A stretch of DNA of 64,000 bases from Oscillibacter valericigenes (GCF_021531315.1 NZ_JAFBIQ010000009.1:22411-86410); one strand, 5' to 3'; counted from the stretch's first letter, positions 32,634-41,816 are shown. Made by a program: numbers and translations. The notes: generated by a model not told the origin, from the letters alone.

Positions 32634-34334
32634 TTATGCTACAAAGCGGAAGTCTTGCGGGTTTGCCCGTATTTCCTCCATCATAGCAAGTATTTCCTGT
32701 TCGGTTGGAATATCTATCATACCAACCGCAGTAAAGTAAATATCTACCTTTACATAACAATGACCGCTTGATTTGTCGTTGTTATGGACTTCGATACGCT
32801 CAATCAGAGAATTTACAAGTGTCGGCGTGAGTTCGTTAATTTCGGTCATTTCACGCAGAGTACGGAGTAAAAGCCTTAAATCCGTTGCTTTCTGCTTGGC
32901 TTCCTCTAAGGTCTGCCTGCTGTCGGCAACCTCCTGCGTTAATGCTTTCTGCTCTTTCTCATAGCTTTGAAGCATTTTAGAAAAGCGTTCATCGGAAAGT
33001 ACGCCGATGGCATTCTGCTCGAAAACCTTTTCAATCAGCCTGTCGATTTCGACAATTCTCTTTGTGCCTTGTTCCACCGCCTGCTCAAGTCTTTTATGTT
33101 CTTTCTGTCGCATAGCATTGGTTTTCTTTGCAAGTATATACAGAAATACGGATTCGTGACATTTCACAAAATCCGCTAAGCTGCTGATTGCTTCAAACAC
33201 AATTTTTTCAAGCACCACATCTCGGATAAAGTGAACAGTACAACTGCCACGCCCCGACTTATAGTTGGAACAGCGGAAGTGTTCTTGATTTCGAGTTAAA
33301 CTTTTAGCGGCGGCGAAGTGCATTTTTGCACCGCAATCTGCACAGTATACCAATCCCGAAAACAAGCTTGTTCTTCCCGTTGCTGTCGGTCTTCGGCGGT
33401 GTTTGCGAAGTTCCTGCACCCTTAGCCATTGTTCTTCGGATATTATCGGCTCCTGCATATTCGGTATGATTTGGTAATCTTCTGTGGCATTATGGATTTT
33501 CTTATGAACCTTGTAGCTGACCGTAGTGCTTTTGAAGTTCACGGCACAACCCGTATACTGTCGATTTTCAAGAATACCTACAACCGTTGCCTGATCCCAA
33601 CTACACGGATTAGTTGGTACTTTCTGTGAGTGGCTTCTGCCGACAAATTCATAGTAGGCAGAGGGAACAAGGATTTTCTCTTTCTCCAACTGTCTTGCAA
33701 TTTGTGACGGTCCTCGCCCTGCAAGACATAAAGCATAGATTTGGCGTACCACTTCGGCAGCGGGTTCATCAATCAGCCATTTCTCTTTATCACCGGGGTC
33801 TTTCACATATCCAAAAGGAACAGTCGGTGAGACACGCTTTCCGTTTTCCGCTTTCGATTGCCATACCGCACGGATTTTCTTAGAGGTTTGTGCCGCATAC
33901 CACTCGTTGAATATGTTGTAAAACGGCAGCATTTCCATACCCTCGCCGGTGGTGCTGTTTACATTCTCGTGGAGCGAGATAAAGGTAACACCCAAAGAGG
34001 GATATACAATCTGAGTAAGTCTGCCTGCTTCAACCATTTCTCGACCGAAACGGGAGAGGTCTTTTACAATAACCCTGCATATTTTGCCTTCCTCCACCAT
34101 TTTCTGCATCTGCTGAAAACCGCCTCGCTCAAAACTTGTGCCGGAAATACCGTCATCTACAAAGAACATCGTGTTTGTAAAGCCCTGCTTTTGGCAGTAA
34201 TCTAACAGTATTTGCTTTTGATTGGTTATGGAATTTGACTCGGCGTCTTTCTTGTCATCATCAACAGATAATCTACAGTACAACGCTGTGATTTTTTCTT
34301 CTGTCTGCCCGTTAATATTGTTTGCTGTTGTCAT
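32634..34334 (-). CDS. Large serine recombinase, TnpX-like
   Basis: The 566-residue recombinase has an N-terminal resolvase domain (ITALYCRLSVDDDKKDAESN, catalytic Ser23; FVDDGISGTSFERGGF; VKDLSRFGREM) and a recombinase domain (FGYVKDPGDKEKWLIDEPAA). Then comes a zinc-ribbon region (YCADCGAKMHF...CSNYK), a long coiled coil (about 400-500) and a C-terminal DUF4368-like end. TnpX enzymes excise and insert Tn4451-like mobilizable transposons. It lies beside the left terminal repeat. No ribosome-binding problem: AAGGAG-like GGAAAGGAG lies just before the ATG. Confidence 0.93.
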   Translation of the reverse strand: MTTANNINGQTEEKITALYCRLSVDDDKKDAESNSITNQKQILLDYCQKQGFTNTMFFVDDGISGTSFERGGFQQMQKMVEEGKICRVIVKDLSRFGREMVEAGRLTQIVYPSLGVTFISLHENVNSTTGEGMEMLPFYNIFNEWYAAQTSKKIRAVWQSKAENGKRVSPTVPFGYVKDPGDKEKWLIDEPAAEVVRQIYALCLAGRGPSQIARQLEKEKILVPSAYYEFVGRSHSQKVPTNPCSWDQATVVGILENRQYTGCAVNFKSTTVSYKVHKKIHNATEDYQIIPNMQEPIISEEQWLRVQELRKHRRRPTATGRTSLFSGLVYCADCGAKMHFAAAKSLTRNQEHFRCSNYKSGRGSCTVHFIRDVVLEKIVFEAISSLADFVKCHESVFLYILAKKTNAMRQKEHKRLEQAVEQGTKRIVEIDRLIEKVFEQNAIGVLSDERFSKMLQSYEKEQKALTQEVADSRQTLEEAKQKATDLRLLLRTLREMTEINELTPTLVNSLIERIEVHNNDKSSGHCYVKVDIYFTAVGMIDIPTEQEILAMMEEIRANPQDFRFVA

Positions 34335-34420
34335 AAATCATTTCTCCTTTCCGACAACAGGGCATAGCAAAGGCACAATTATTGTAGTATGCCCCGTTAT
34401 CTTTTTCTATGGTGCGATTG

Positions 34421-34699
34421 TTAAATTAAATGTTCGGACAGTATCAATTCTTTGAATTGTTCCAATAAACACTGTCTACCCTTTGGATTAAAATGTGTAG
34501 ATACTTCGTATGTTGTCCCACCGATTTTCACTGTGAAATTATCTTCACCGAAACGGCGTACCTTGGTATAATCAAATATACGCTCATTACTTCTCGGTAT
34601 CAGGTAATCAACAACGCAGATTTCTTGGGTTTCATCTATCTGTTCCGGCGGAGTCACATAAACTGCTTCATTGTTCGGAAACATATCTATTTTCTTCAT
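34421..34699 (-). CDS. TnpW-like transposon protein
   Basis: The 92-residue protein ends DNFTVKIGGTTYEVSTHFNP followed by a short helical tail, which matches the core of transposon-encoded TnpW proteins (IGNTTY-V--HF). The N-terminal half (NEAVYVTPPEQIDETQEICV) is not typical. The function of TnpW is unknown. The ATG at 34699 lies exactly at the join with the conjugative-element sequence, so its promoter is displaced or lost. Confidence 0.6.
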   Translation of the reverse strand: MKKIDMFPNNEAVYVTPPEQIDETQEICVVDYLIPRSNERIFDYTKVRRFGEDNFTVKIGGTTYEVSTHFNPKGRQCLLEQFKELILSEHLI

Positions 34700-35176
34700 A
34701 AGAACGGCCAGCGGCAGTATGAATGGGGACATTACGGCAACGATCTGGCCGCTATGGAACAGGATTTTTCAGACCGGGTAAAGGACTATCAGCGGCTTTA
34801 CTATGCGGGGATCGTGCAGACCGAGGCCCCCGGCCTTTACAAATATTACTCTACCCAGCGGCCTGTGGACATCGGGACATTCCCCAAACCGCCCCACAAT
34901 GCCCCGGATGAGATCGTCAACTATGACCGCCGCATCCCGGTGGAGGGCGGCGCATTTCTGGCATGGGGTCATCTGACTTATACAAGACCGCTGACCGAAA
35001 AGGAGGCGTCTGACTATGAGCTCCGTCCTGCCCCCGTCATTTCTGAATTATCCCGAAAAAACGATGACAGGCCCCTCTCGATTGCCCAGCAGATGAAAGA
35101 GGCCGGAGCTCTGGCCGAAGCCAGCCAGGGCGATCCCATCCATAAGAAAAAGGCCCCCGACCGGGGCGACCGATAG
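34700..35176 (+). pseudogene. 5'-truncated conjugative-element gene
   Basis: The frame begins abruptly at the join with KNGQRQYEWGHYGNDLAAME and runs DFSDRVKDYQRLYYAGIVQT, then a basic tail. I recall this sequence type from the C-terminal part of a larger protein in Tn1549-like elements. No start codon or ribosome binding site belongs to it; upstream codons come from antisense tnpW. The protein is therefore cut by the insertion or by recombination. Confidence 0.6.
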
Positions 35177-35186
35177 GAGGATTTGT

Positions 35187-35357
35187 ATGGAAGAAAGATA
35201 TAACCCGATGAAAAGTGCGGAGATCGCCACCGAGCACAATTACAATATGCTGGACGGTGTTCTCAATAACCAGGCCCCACCCCCGGAGGAAAAGGAGCTG
35301 GATAAGGTTAAGGAACCGCCCCACAAGCGCCGGAGCCGGGAACGGGAGGAACGATGA
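35187..35357 (+). CDS. Small conjugative-element protein before mobC
   Basis: The 56-residue charged peptide (MEERYNPMKSAEIATEHNYN start, PPHKRRSRERE end) has TAGGAGG upstream. Its stop overlaps the mobC ATG (ATGA). It resembles small proteins that precede mobC in gut conjugative elements; no function is known. Confidence 0.6.
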   Translation: MEERYNPMKSAEIATEHNYNMLDGVLNNQAPPPEEKELDKVKEPPHKRRSREREER

Positions 35358-35701
35358 CAAAGAAACGCCGCCGCCCGATCCATCTCCATGTGATGGTGTC
35401 CGAGGAGGAGCAGGCCCTTATTCAACAACGCATGGCCGAGTCGGGCATCCGCAATATGGGGGCCTATATGCGGAAAATGGCCCTCAATGGCTATGTGCTC
35501 CATGTTGACCTCTCGCCCGTCCGGGAGTTGGTATCGCTCCAGCGGCGGTGCTCAAACAACCTCAATCAAGTGGCGATCCAGACCAACACCTACGGCGGGA
35601 TTTACCCCGAGGAGATCGCCGCTTTGCAACGGGACTATGCCGCCCTGTGGGGGCCGCTGTCCGATCTGCTGAAAAAGCTCTCCGCATTGGTGGAGCTCTG
35701 A
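35354..35701 (+). CDS. mobC: MobC-like relaxosome protein
   Basis: The 115-residue protein has a ribbon-helix-helix start (RRPIHLHVMVSEEEQALIQQ, RMAESGIRNMGAYMRKMAL) and the MobC end RRCSNNLNQVAIQTNTYGGI. MobC binds oriT DNA and helps the relaxase open it. The oriT probably lies between this gene and the relaxase or just upstream. Confidence 0.88.
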   Translation: MTKKRRRPIHLHVMVSEEEQALIQQRMAESGIRNMGAYMRKMALNGYVLHVDLSPVRELVSLQRRCSNNLNQVAIQTNTYGGIYPEEIAALQRDYAALWGPLSDLLKKLSALVEL

Positions 35702-35745
35702 TCCTGCCGGGGAGTGGCGTATGCCGCTCCCCGGTTTTCACTACT

Positions 35746-35764
35746 TCGGGACAATTTGTCCCGA
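35746..35764. repeat. Element palindrome, copy 1
   Basis: TCGGGACAATTTGTCCCGA: 9-base arms around one base. It is followed by a promoter module that recurs before the recombinase at 43132. Confidence 0.75.
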
Positions 35765-35787
35765 GGTGCTGAAAGCCGGAGGCATCC

Positions 35788-35816
35788 TTGTTGTCCCTCC
35801 CGGACAGAGGTATAAT
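35788..35816 (+). promoter_or_regulatory. Promoter before the CD1845-like gene and relaxase
   Basis: TTGTTG (35788-35793), 17 bases, TATAAT (35811-35816). The sequence from the palindrome to the -10 box is nearly identical to 43041-43100. Confidence 0.7.
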
Positions 35817-35864
35817 TATCATGTAAGGAACCATAAACCACACTTTTCAAGGAGGTATCAAGCG

Positions 35865-36152
35865 ATGCGGATCATTCTGAAACTTTTAGCGGCCCCCTTT
35901 GTTCTGGCCCTCACGCTCCTTGTGGCAGTATTGAATTTTGCTTTTTCCTTTGCGTCATGGGTGTTCTGCGCCCTGTCCTTTCTCTGTCTGATCGGAGCCC
36001 TGTTTGCTTTATTCACGGGGGATCGCTGGGGCATACAGGGGCTTGTGATCGCCTTTGCTGTTTCGCCCTTCGGCCTGCCTGCTGTGGCGGAGTGGCTCAT
36101 TGACAAGCTGGACAGTCTCAACTACTCGCTAAAGAGTTTTATCACAGGATGA
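35865..36152 (+). CDS. CD1845-type small membrane protein
   Basis: The 95-residue protein has three hydrophobic segments (ILKLLAAPFVLALTLLVAVL, WVFCALSFLCLIGALFALF, GLVIAFAVSPFGLPAVAEWL) and a short C-terminal tail. It matches the CD1845 family found between mobC and the relaxase in Tn1549-like elements. AAGGAGG precedes the ATG. Its role in transfer is unknown. Confidence 0.75.
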   Translation: MRIILKLLAAPFVLALTLLVAVLNFAFSFASWVFCALSFLCLIGALFALFTGDRWGIQGLVIAFAVSPFGLPAVAEWLIDKLDSLNYSLKSFITG

Positions 36153-36158
36153 CGCTTT

Positions 36159-36173
36159 GGGACAATTTGTCCC
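36159..36173. repeat. Element palindrome, copy 2
   Basis: GGGACAATTTGTCCC just after the CD1845-type gene and about 60 bases before the relaxase. Confidence 0.7.
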
Positions 36174-36227
36174 GAAGCCCCCTGCGGCGGCTGGACGGAC
36201 AGCCGCCGTTTTCTTTTGGAAGGAGGT

Positions 36228-37640
36228 GTGCTCACGGCTACAACTTATATCCGGCCCTACAAGGTGGCGGCTGGGAAAGGCGCTGTCCAGACAATGGAGG
36301 AACGCTTTAACTATGGGCTTAATCCGAAAAAGCTGGGAGCCCTGTCCTCATACCTCTGCGATCCGGCCACGGCTCCCGCTGAGTTTCTGCTGGTAAAGAG
36401 CCAGTACCAGGCGGAAATGGGCCGGGCCGTAGAGCGTGGAGCCCTGTTTTTTCAAATCCGGCAGGCGTTCCCACCCGGCGAAGTAACAGCAGAGGAGGCC
36501 AACCAGATTGGCTATGAAACAGCCATGCGCTGGACAAAGGGAAAGTATCAGTTTTTTGTCTGCACCCACACAGACAAGAGCCACCTCCACAATCACATTT
36601 ATTTCAATTCAACGGCCTTTGACCGCTCCCGGAAGTTCCATAATTTTATCGGCTCCAGCTTTGCTCTGCGGCGGCTCTCTGACCGGGTGTGCGTTGAGCA
36701 TGACCTCTCTGTGATCCAAAATCCAAAACAGCACAGCAAGGGCCGGTATCTCCATTATGGCCAGTGGATTGGGGAAAAGCCGCCCTCTGCAAAACAGCGG
36801 GTGCGGCTGGCCATCGTGGAGGCTCTGAAAAAACAGCCCGCCGATTTTCCGGCGTTTCTGAGGCTCATGGAGGAGACCGGCTTTCTGGTAAAGCATGGCC
36901 GTGGCGGTGTGATCTCCTTTCTTGCTCCCGGACAGGATAAGCCCACCCGCCTGCGGGCATCTACCCTCGGGGATGGTTTTGATCCCGAGGACATCCGGGC
37001 TATGATTGCCGGGGAGCGTCCGATCCCGGAGCTCCCGCAGGAGGCTCCGGCTCCTGCCCGGCGTGTTAATCTGATTATAGACATTCAAGAGCGCATGGCA
37101 CAGGGCAAGGGCCCGGCCTATGAACGGTGGGCCAAGGTTTACAATCTGAAACAGATGGCTGCTGCGCTCCAGTACCTGCGGGAAAATGATTTGATGGACT
37201 ATGAGGCGCTGGCGGCCAGTACAGAAAAGGCAGTAGAGCGTTTTCACACGCTGTCCGAGGAATTGCGGCAAACGGAGGCGGAGCTGGAAAAGACCTCCGG
37301 GCTCATGGCGGCTACTGTGGACTACGCAAAAACCCGGCCTGTGTTTGACGGTTACAAGGCGGCCCGGTACAGTAAAAAATATCTGTCGGAGCATGAGGCG
37401 GAGCTTGCCGCTTACCGGGCGGCCCGGGCCACTATGAATGAGCTTTTGGACGGTGCAAAATTGCCAAAGATGGCGGATATGAAAAAGTCCCGCCAGGAAT
37501 TGGCGGGAAAGAAAAAAGCCCTCTATGCGGAATACCGCAAGGCCCAGGCGGATATGCGGCAGGCTGTGGCGGTCAAAGCGAACATAGATCATCTGCTCGG
37601 CGTGACAGACGGGCGGGAAAATAAGGCCCAGGAGCGATAG
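36228..37640 (+). CDS. MobP-type relaxase, unusual start codon
   Basis: The relaxase nicks oriT and pilots single-stranded DNA into the recipient. Visible parts: N-terminal TTYIRPYKVAAGKGAVQTME; the metal-binding HTDKSHLHNHIYFNS motif; SRKFHNFIGSSFALRRLSDR; and a helical C-terminal half. About 470 residues. No ATG follows the AAGGAGG at 36220-36226. GTG 36228 is only one base away; ACG 36234 is at perfect 7-base spacing and would give (M)ATTYIRPYK, the usual start of relatives. A TTG at 36216 is also open. Activity without a normal start is uncertain. Confidence 0.85.
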   Translation: MLTATTYIRPYKVAAGKGAVQTMEERFNYGLNPKKLGALSSYLCDPATAPAEFLLVKSQYQAEMGRAVERGALFFQIRQAFPPGEVTAEEANQIGYETAMRWTKGKYQFFVCTHTDKSHLHNHIYFNSTAFDRSRKFHNFIGSSFALRRLSDRVCVEHDLSVIQNPKQHSKGRYLHYGQWIGEKPPSAKQRVRLAIVEALKKQPADFPAFLRLMEETGFLVKHGRGGVISFLAPGQDKPTRLRASTLGDGFDPEDIRAMIAGERPIPELPQEAPAPARRVNLIIDIQERMAQGKGPAYERWAKVYNLKQMAAALQYLRENDLMDYEALAASTEKAVERFHTLSEELRQTEAELEKTSGLMAATVDYAKTRPVFDGYKAARYSKKYLSEHEAELAAYRAARATMNELLDGAKLPKMADMKKSRQELAGKKKALYAEYRKAQADMRQAVAVKANIDHLLGVTDGRENKAQER

Positions 37641-37680
37641 CGACAGGCCGCAGACAACAGGCGCATAGCGCCGGAACTTT

Positions 37681-37695
37681 GGGACAATTTGTCCC
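37681..37695. repeat. Element palindrome, copy 3
   Basis: GGGACAATTTGTCCC 40 bases after the relaxase stop; the stretch 37641-37844 holds no gene. Confidence 0.7.
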
Positions 37696-37844
37696 GAAGT
37701 CCAGCGGGTTTGGGGAGCTCCCCAACAAGCATTTTTGCGGGCCTGCGGCCAGCAAAAATTTCGGAGTGTGGCCACACCCGAATTGCTTGCCATTTAGCGG
37801 CACCCCCGAAAAGCCCCCTAAAAACGAGAAAAACGAAGGCCCTC

Positions 37845-38201
37845 TTACTTGACCTCCGTTTCTCTGGCTTTTTGTAGTCCCTCTGCTGTGGCCTCCATGA
37901 CCGTCAATTCCTTTTCGTCCATTGTATTGAGTAGCCTGTCAATATGCTGGCGGCAGTCGCTTTCGCCGTTCTGCCTGTCAGGATAAAAGAATTGGTCTAC
38001 GGAAATGTCCAACAGGGTGACGATTTGGTAAAAGGTGTTCAGGCTCGGATGCTGGCCCCGGTTCTCAAAATACATGATGGAACGAGGGGTACGATCTACG
38101 AGCTGTGCAAGGTATTCCTGTGTCCAGCCTTTGGCTTCTCTTTTGCGCTTGATCTCCCGGCCTAATGCGTGGAAGTCAAGCCGCCTGGTGTCTTGGTACA
38201 T
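37845..38201 (-). CDS. Xre-family HTH regulator of the conjugative element
   Basis: The 118-residue protein has an HTH at about 12-65 (LGREIKRKREAKGWTQEYLA, LVDRTPRSIMYFENRGQHPS, NTFYQIVTLLDISVDQFFYP) and a helical C-terminal region. Such regulators follow the relaxase in Tn1549-like elements. GGGGTG suits the ATG at 38201; ATG 38207 is also possible. It is divergent from the two-component genes. Confidence 0.85.
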   Translation of the reverse strand: MYQDTRRLDFHALGREIKRKREAKGWTQEYLAQLVDRTPRSIMYFENRGQHPSLNTFYQIVTLLDISVDQFFYPDRQNGESDCRQHIDRLLNTMDEKELTVMEATAEGLQKARETEVK

Positions 38202-38299
38202 TCTCATATCACCCCTATATTATTTTACATTTCGGGTTTGACTATGAGAACGAAACACAGTTTTATGTTTTGGTAGTATTTTATTGTCCGCTGACAAGG

Positions 38300-38328
38300 T
38301 TGCCGATGTTACACGGCCAAGGTATAAT
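38300..38328 (+). promoter_or_regulatory. Promoter of the two-component operon
   Basis: TTGCCG (38300-38305), 17 bases, TATAAT (38323-38328), 70 bases before the response-regulator ATG. Confidence 0.6.
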
Positions 38329-38400
38329 AACAGAAAGAAAATTTGAAAACTACACTTTAATCACAAAAATCTATGATACGCTATCTTTGGAGGTGTTACC

Positions 38401-39072
38401 ATGCAAAGGATTTTAGTCGTTGAGGACGATTTTGATATTCAAGAACTTTTACAGAATTTTTTACAAGAAGCAGGATATGAAGTAGCTGTTGCAAATGATG
38501 GTGTCGAGGCACTCTCTTTATTTGCAGGCCAACGATATGACTTGATTGTATTGGACATTATGCTCCCCAAAATTGACGGTTACGGTGTCTGTGAATTGAT
38601 ACGCAAGCAATCTGATGTTCCTATCATTATGCTAACCGCATTAAGCGGAGAAGAAGATCAGATTAAAGGATTGGATTTGCAGGTGGATGACTACATCACA
38701 AAACCGTTTTCTATGCCTGTCCTGCTCCGCAAAATTGCGGCTGTACTTCGGCGCAGTAACCGGGAAACAGATGAAAAGTATCAAATCATTACTTATGGCA
38801 ATTTGCTTTTGAACTGTGACAGCTACACCGCCACCGTGGACGGAGCTAATTTTGAACTGACACAAAAGGAATTTGAAATACTGCGGGAACTGCTGACCCA
38901 TCAGGGCCGGATATTGACCCGGCAGAACTTGTTGGATAAGCTGTGGCGATATGATTTTTATGGGGACGAGCGTGTTGTTGATACCCATATCAAAAATCTA
39001 CGAAAAAAATTGGGAATAGATTTCATTCAAACGATCAGAGGGGTGGGATATAAAGTTGATAAAGAGAATTAA
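38401..39072 (+). CDS. OmpR/PhoB-type response regulator
   Basis: The 223-residue regulator has a receiver domain (EDD at 8-10, phosphate-accepting D52 in LIVLDIMLP, LTALSGEEDQ, KPF) and a winged-helix output domain ending HIKNLRKKLGIDFIQTIRGVGYKV. GGAGGTG sets the ATG. It is coupled to the kinase at 39056. Regulators of this VanR-like type in conjugative elements often govern resistance or surface-stress genes; the likely target here is the lipoprotein gene at 40600. Confidence 0.93.
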   Translation: MQRILVVEDDFDIQELLQNFLQEAGYEVAVANDGVEALSLFAGQRYDLIVLDIMLPKIDGYGVCELIRKQSDVPIIMLTALSGEEDQIKGLDLQVDDYITKPFSMPVLLRKIAAVLRRSNRETDEKYQIITYGNLLLNCDSYTATVDGANFELTQKEFEILRELLTHQGRILTRQNLLDKLWRYDFYGDERVVDTHIKNLRKKLGIDFIQTIRGVGYKVDKEN

Positions 39073-40468
39073 AGGCAGTCTGTTTGCTAAAGTCTTTATT
39101 CTGACTGTGGCAGTTTTGCTCTGCGTGAGCTTTCTTGTCTATGGCGTTTTGGCTTGGTATATGCCTCAAACCTATTCTAACAATCTCAATGCGGCATTAG
39201 ATGAACAGACAAGCGACTTTATTTATGAATTAGAACATATCCGTATGCAGGATAGCGGCGGACTTTTTGATCAGTTTCTTCAAAACACGACAATTAGCAT
39301 GGTGGAGCTTTATACTGCTGATGGTGTTCTGGTGGAAACACCGTCTAACCAAAATAGCTTTAACGATGGGATCACCGGGGAGGCTCTTGGCGGAGCATCT
39401 TATGAAAGTGCGCCGATTATATCCAACAGCTATTACTTCTCATTTGCAGATGATAATAGCCAATATATTTTAACAGTTTATGGAGAAGCCTCTCAAATCG
39501 CAGAACTGCGGCAATCATTTGTAAGCGTATTACCGATTTTGTTTTGCGTTATTCTCCTTGTATCGTTGGCAACTGCTTGGGTGTATTCTCGTATTATTAC
39601 AAACCCGGTATTAAAAATCAGTCGGATTTCTAAAGAAATGTCTGATATGCGGCTGGAATGGCAACTTGAGGAACGCCGTTCTGACGAGCTGGGTGTACTG
39701 GAGAATAGCTTGAATACGCTGTCCCGGAAACTATCTGCTACCTTGGAGGAGTTGCAAAGTGCAAATCTCCAGCTCCAAAAGGATATTGAACATCAAAAGG
39801 CGCTGGAACGGGCACAACAGGATTTCTTTTCTTCCGCTTCCCATGAACTGAAAACCCCTATCACCATTATCAAGGGTCAATTAGAGGGGATGCTATTGGG
39901 TATAGGGGCATATAAAGACCACGAAAAGTATCTTGCCCGATCCTTGGAAGTTGCAGCTACGCTTGAAACGATGGTGCAGGAAATATTAACGATTTCAAGG
40001 CTGGAAACCAATGTCGATTTCAAAATGGAGCATTTTGATTGCGCTCCCATGATACATGGCTATTTGAGGGAGATTGATGATTTAGTGGCAACAAAAGAGC
40101 TGCAAATACATCTTGATATACAGTCTCCCGCTTTTATCAATGGGAACAAATTACTGATTGAAAAGGTGTTTTCCAATTTGATTTCAAATGCTGTAAAGTA
40201 TTCGCCGCATGGAGCAAGCGTTGATATTATTTTACAAAATACCAACGGACGCTTTTTGTTCTCCGTAGAGAACACAGGTACACATATACCAGAAGATGAT
40301 ATTCCCAAATTGTTTGACGCTTTTTATCGTATGGAGCAATCCCGCAGTAGAAGAACAGGCGGTAGCGGCTTAGGGCTTTATATGGTTCAAAGAATTTTAC
40401 AACAACATAACAGCTATTGTGAGGCTTGCAACACAGAAAACGGTGTTAAATTCTTCTTCACGATTTAG
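39056..40468 (+). CDS. Sensor histidine kinase
   Basis: The 470-residue kinase starts with TTG overlapping the regulator. It has two membrane helices (about 12-34 and 157-180) around an extracellular sensor of 120 residues, a HAMP linker, the phospho-acceptor H263 in SASHELKTPITII, and ATP-binding N and G boxes (SNLISNAVKYS, GGSGLGLYMV). It phosphorylates the regulator encoded just upstream. Confidence 0.92.
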   Translation: MIKRIKGSLFAKVFILTVAVLLCVSFLVYGVLAWYMPQTYSNNLNAALDEQTSDFIYELEHIRMQDSGGLFDQFLQNTTISMVELYTADGVLVETPSNQNSFNDGITGEALGGASYESAPIISNSYYFSFADDNSQYILTVYGEASQIAELRQSFVSVLPILFCVILLVSLATAWVYSRIITNPVLKISRISKEMSDMRLEWQLEERRSDELGVLENSLNTLSRKLSATLEELQSANLQLQKDIEHQKALERAQQDFFSSASHELKTPITIIKGQLEGMLLGIGAYKDHEKYLARSLEVAATLETMVQEILTISRLETNVDFKMEHFDCAPMIHGYLREIDDLVATKELQIHLDIQSPAFINGNKLLIEKVFSNLISNAVKYSPHGASVDIILQNTNGRFLFSVENTGTHIPEDDIPKLFDAFYRMEQSRSRRTGGSGLGLYMVQRILQQHNSYCEACNTENGVKFFFTI

Positions 40469-40478
40469 CGGACAATCA

Positions 40479-40508
40479 GCGGCAGGTGAACAACCTGCCG
40501 CTTTTTTT
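40479..40508 (+). terminator. Terminator after the kinase gene
   Basis: GCGGCAGGT (40479-40487) pairs with ACCTGCCGC (40493-40501), followed by T7. Confidence 0.92.
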
Positions 40509-40599
40509 AACTACACATAAATCACAAACTAATCCCAAAGGTATCCCAAAATGCTTTGCTATACTTGGGGTACATTCAAAGAAAGGATTGGTAAACACT

Positions 40600-41472
40600 A
40601 TGAGAAGAATGGCATTATGCGCTGCGTCCATGCTCTTGTTAGGCTGTTTGGCTGGATGCAGTACGACACCACAGAACAGCCAGGAACAAGGTAATCCCGT
40701 TATCAAGGAAGAAATCAGTCAACCTCTTGGCGGTTCTGAGGCGCTGGGAAACAGCGAGGACAGCTCGGCACTCTCCGCCGCAGACAAAGAAAAAATGTTT
40801 GCACCTTATGAACAATACGGGATGACCTATGACGCGGTCAAAGATGAACTTACCTATAACGGGAATTTGGTTCGCTGGTTTGAGGACTATTATCCCATCA
40901 GTAACAACGAAACCGCCGGTATTGATTTTCTAAATGAGAACGGCACAGTAGATGTGTATGCTGTACGGGATTTAGAGAGCTTTTCAAAAGCGGCTGACGG
41001 CTCCGTTGATCCGGCGGGTAAACTGATTGGCTTAAAAGAGTTTACCCAGCAGGAATTTGACGCACGGGATATTGAGGCGTTGAAAAACAGCACATCCGTT
41101 GCTATGGCAGGAACGCCGCTTGAAGATAGCGAAACTGCAAAGCTCGTTGCAGAGTATGAGGCATTTGGAGTAACCTATGATGCCGAAAAAGATCAGTGGT
41201 ATTTCAATGGTGAGGAAGTCCGCTATTTCCGGGATGTTCTCACTTCTAATGGTGAAAGCCTCACCAGCGGAAAATTCCGAGGCGAAATGAGAACGCTTGG
41301 AAGTGGTGTTGGCACAATAGACATTTATACCGTTCGTGATTACGGCCACTTGAACAGCGAACATCACGGAACATTAACTGGCATTGAGAAATACAGTCAA
41401 GAGGAATTTGACGAGCATACACAGGCCGGAATGTCTGGAAATCAGCCCATAGGTAATGCAAGCCATAACTAA
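40600..41472 (+). CDS. Lipoprotein with duplicated domain
   Basis: The 290-residue protein has a lipobox LAGC with Cys20 and then a Ser/Gln-rich linker. Two copies of one domain of about 100 residues follow. Copy 1 runs MFAPYEQYGMTYDAVKDELT to EFTQQEFDARD and copy 2 runs VAEYEAFGVTYDAEKDQWYF to KYSQEEFDEHT, each with an N-G-VRWF/VRYF turn and a G-VD/ID-VY-VRD strand. No catalytic motif was recognised. It follows the two-component genes with its own ribosome binding site (GAAAGGA), so it may be the output or an accessory sensor of that system. Confidence 0.75.
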   Translation: MRRMALCAASMLLLGCLAGCSTTPQNSQEQGNPVIKEEISQPLGGSEALGNSEDSSALSAADKEKMFAPYEQYGMTYDAVKDELTYNGNLVRWFEDYYPISNNETAGIDFLNENGTVDVYAVRDLESFSKAADGSVDPAGKLIGLKEFTQQEFDARDIEALKNSTSVAMAGTPLEDSETAKLVAEYEAFGVTYDAEKDQWYFNGEEVRYFRDVLTSNGESLTSGKFRGEMRTLGSGVGTIDIYTVRDYGHLNSEHHGTLTGIEKYSQEEFDEHTQAGMSGNQPIGNASHN

Positions 41473-41799
41473 ACAAACCATCTATCTGCCGGACGACGGC
41501 AAAAGAAAAAAAGCTGTCGTAGAGCAGACAATTTGACACGCCCATTTGAAACGGCGGCTTTGATTTTCAGAGCCGCCGTTTCTCTTTGGATATTCAGTAA
41601 CCCCACGGCGGCCCATAGGAGGGTGTCGCCGTGTCCATCTTACTTTCTCACAATTCCCATGACCTTCACCAGCTAAAAAAAGCGTAGCTCCCCCTCCGGG
41701 ACAGTCTGGCTATGAAGGTACAATATATCAGTACAATTATGATAATGTAATTTCATGCGTCTGCATAGCGTCATGCTGTGCGGGCGCTTTTTTGTACTT

Positions 41800-41816
41800 C
41801 GAGACAAATTGTCCCG
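41800..41816. repeat. Element palindrome, copy 4
   Basis: CGAGACAAATTGTCCCG, one mismatch in the arms, 90 bases before the sigma-factor ATG. Nothing else was recognised in 41473-41904 apart from a possible 18-codon ORF at 41632 starting GTG. Confidence 0.65.
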
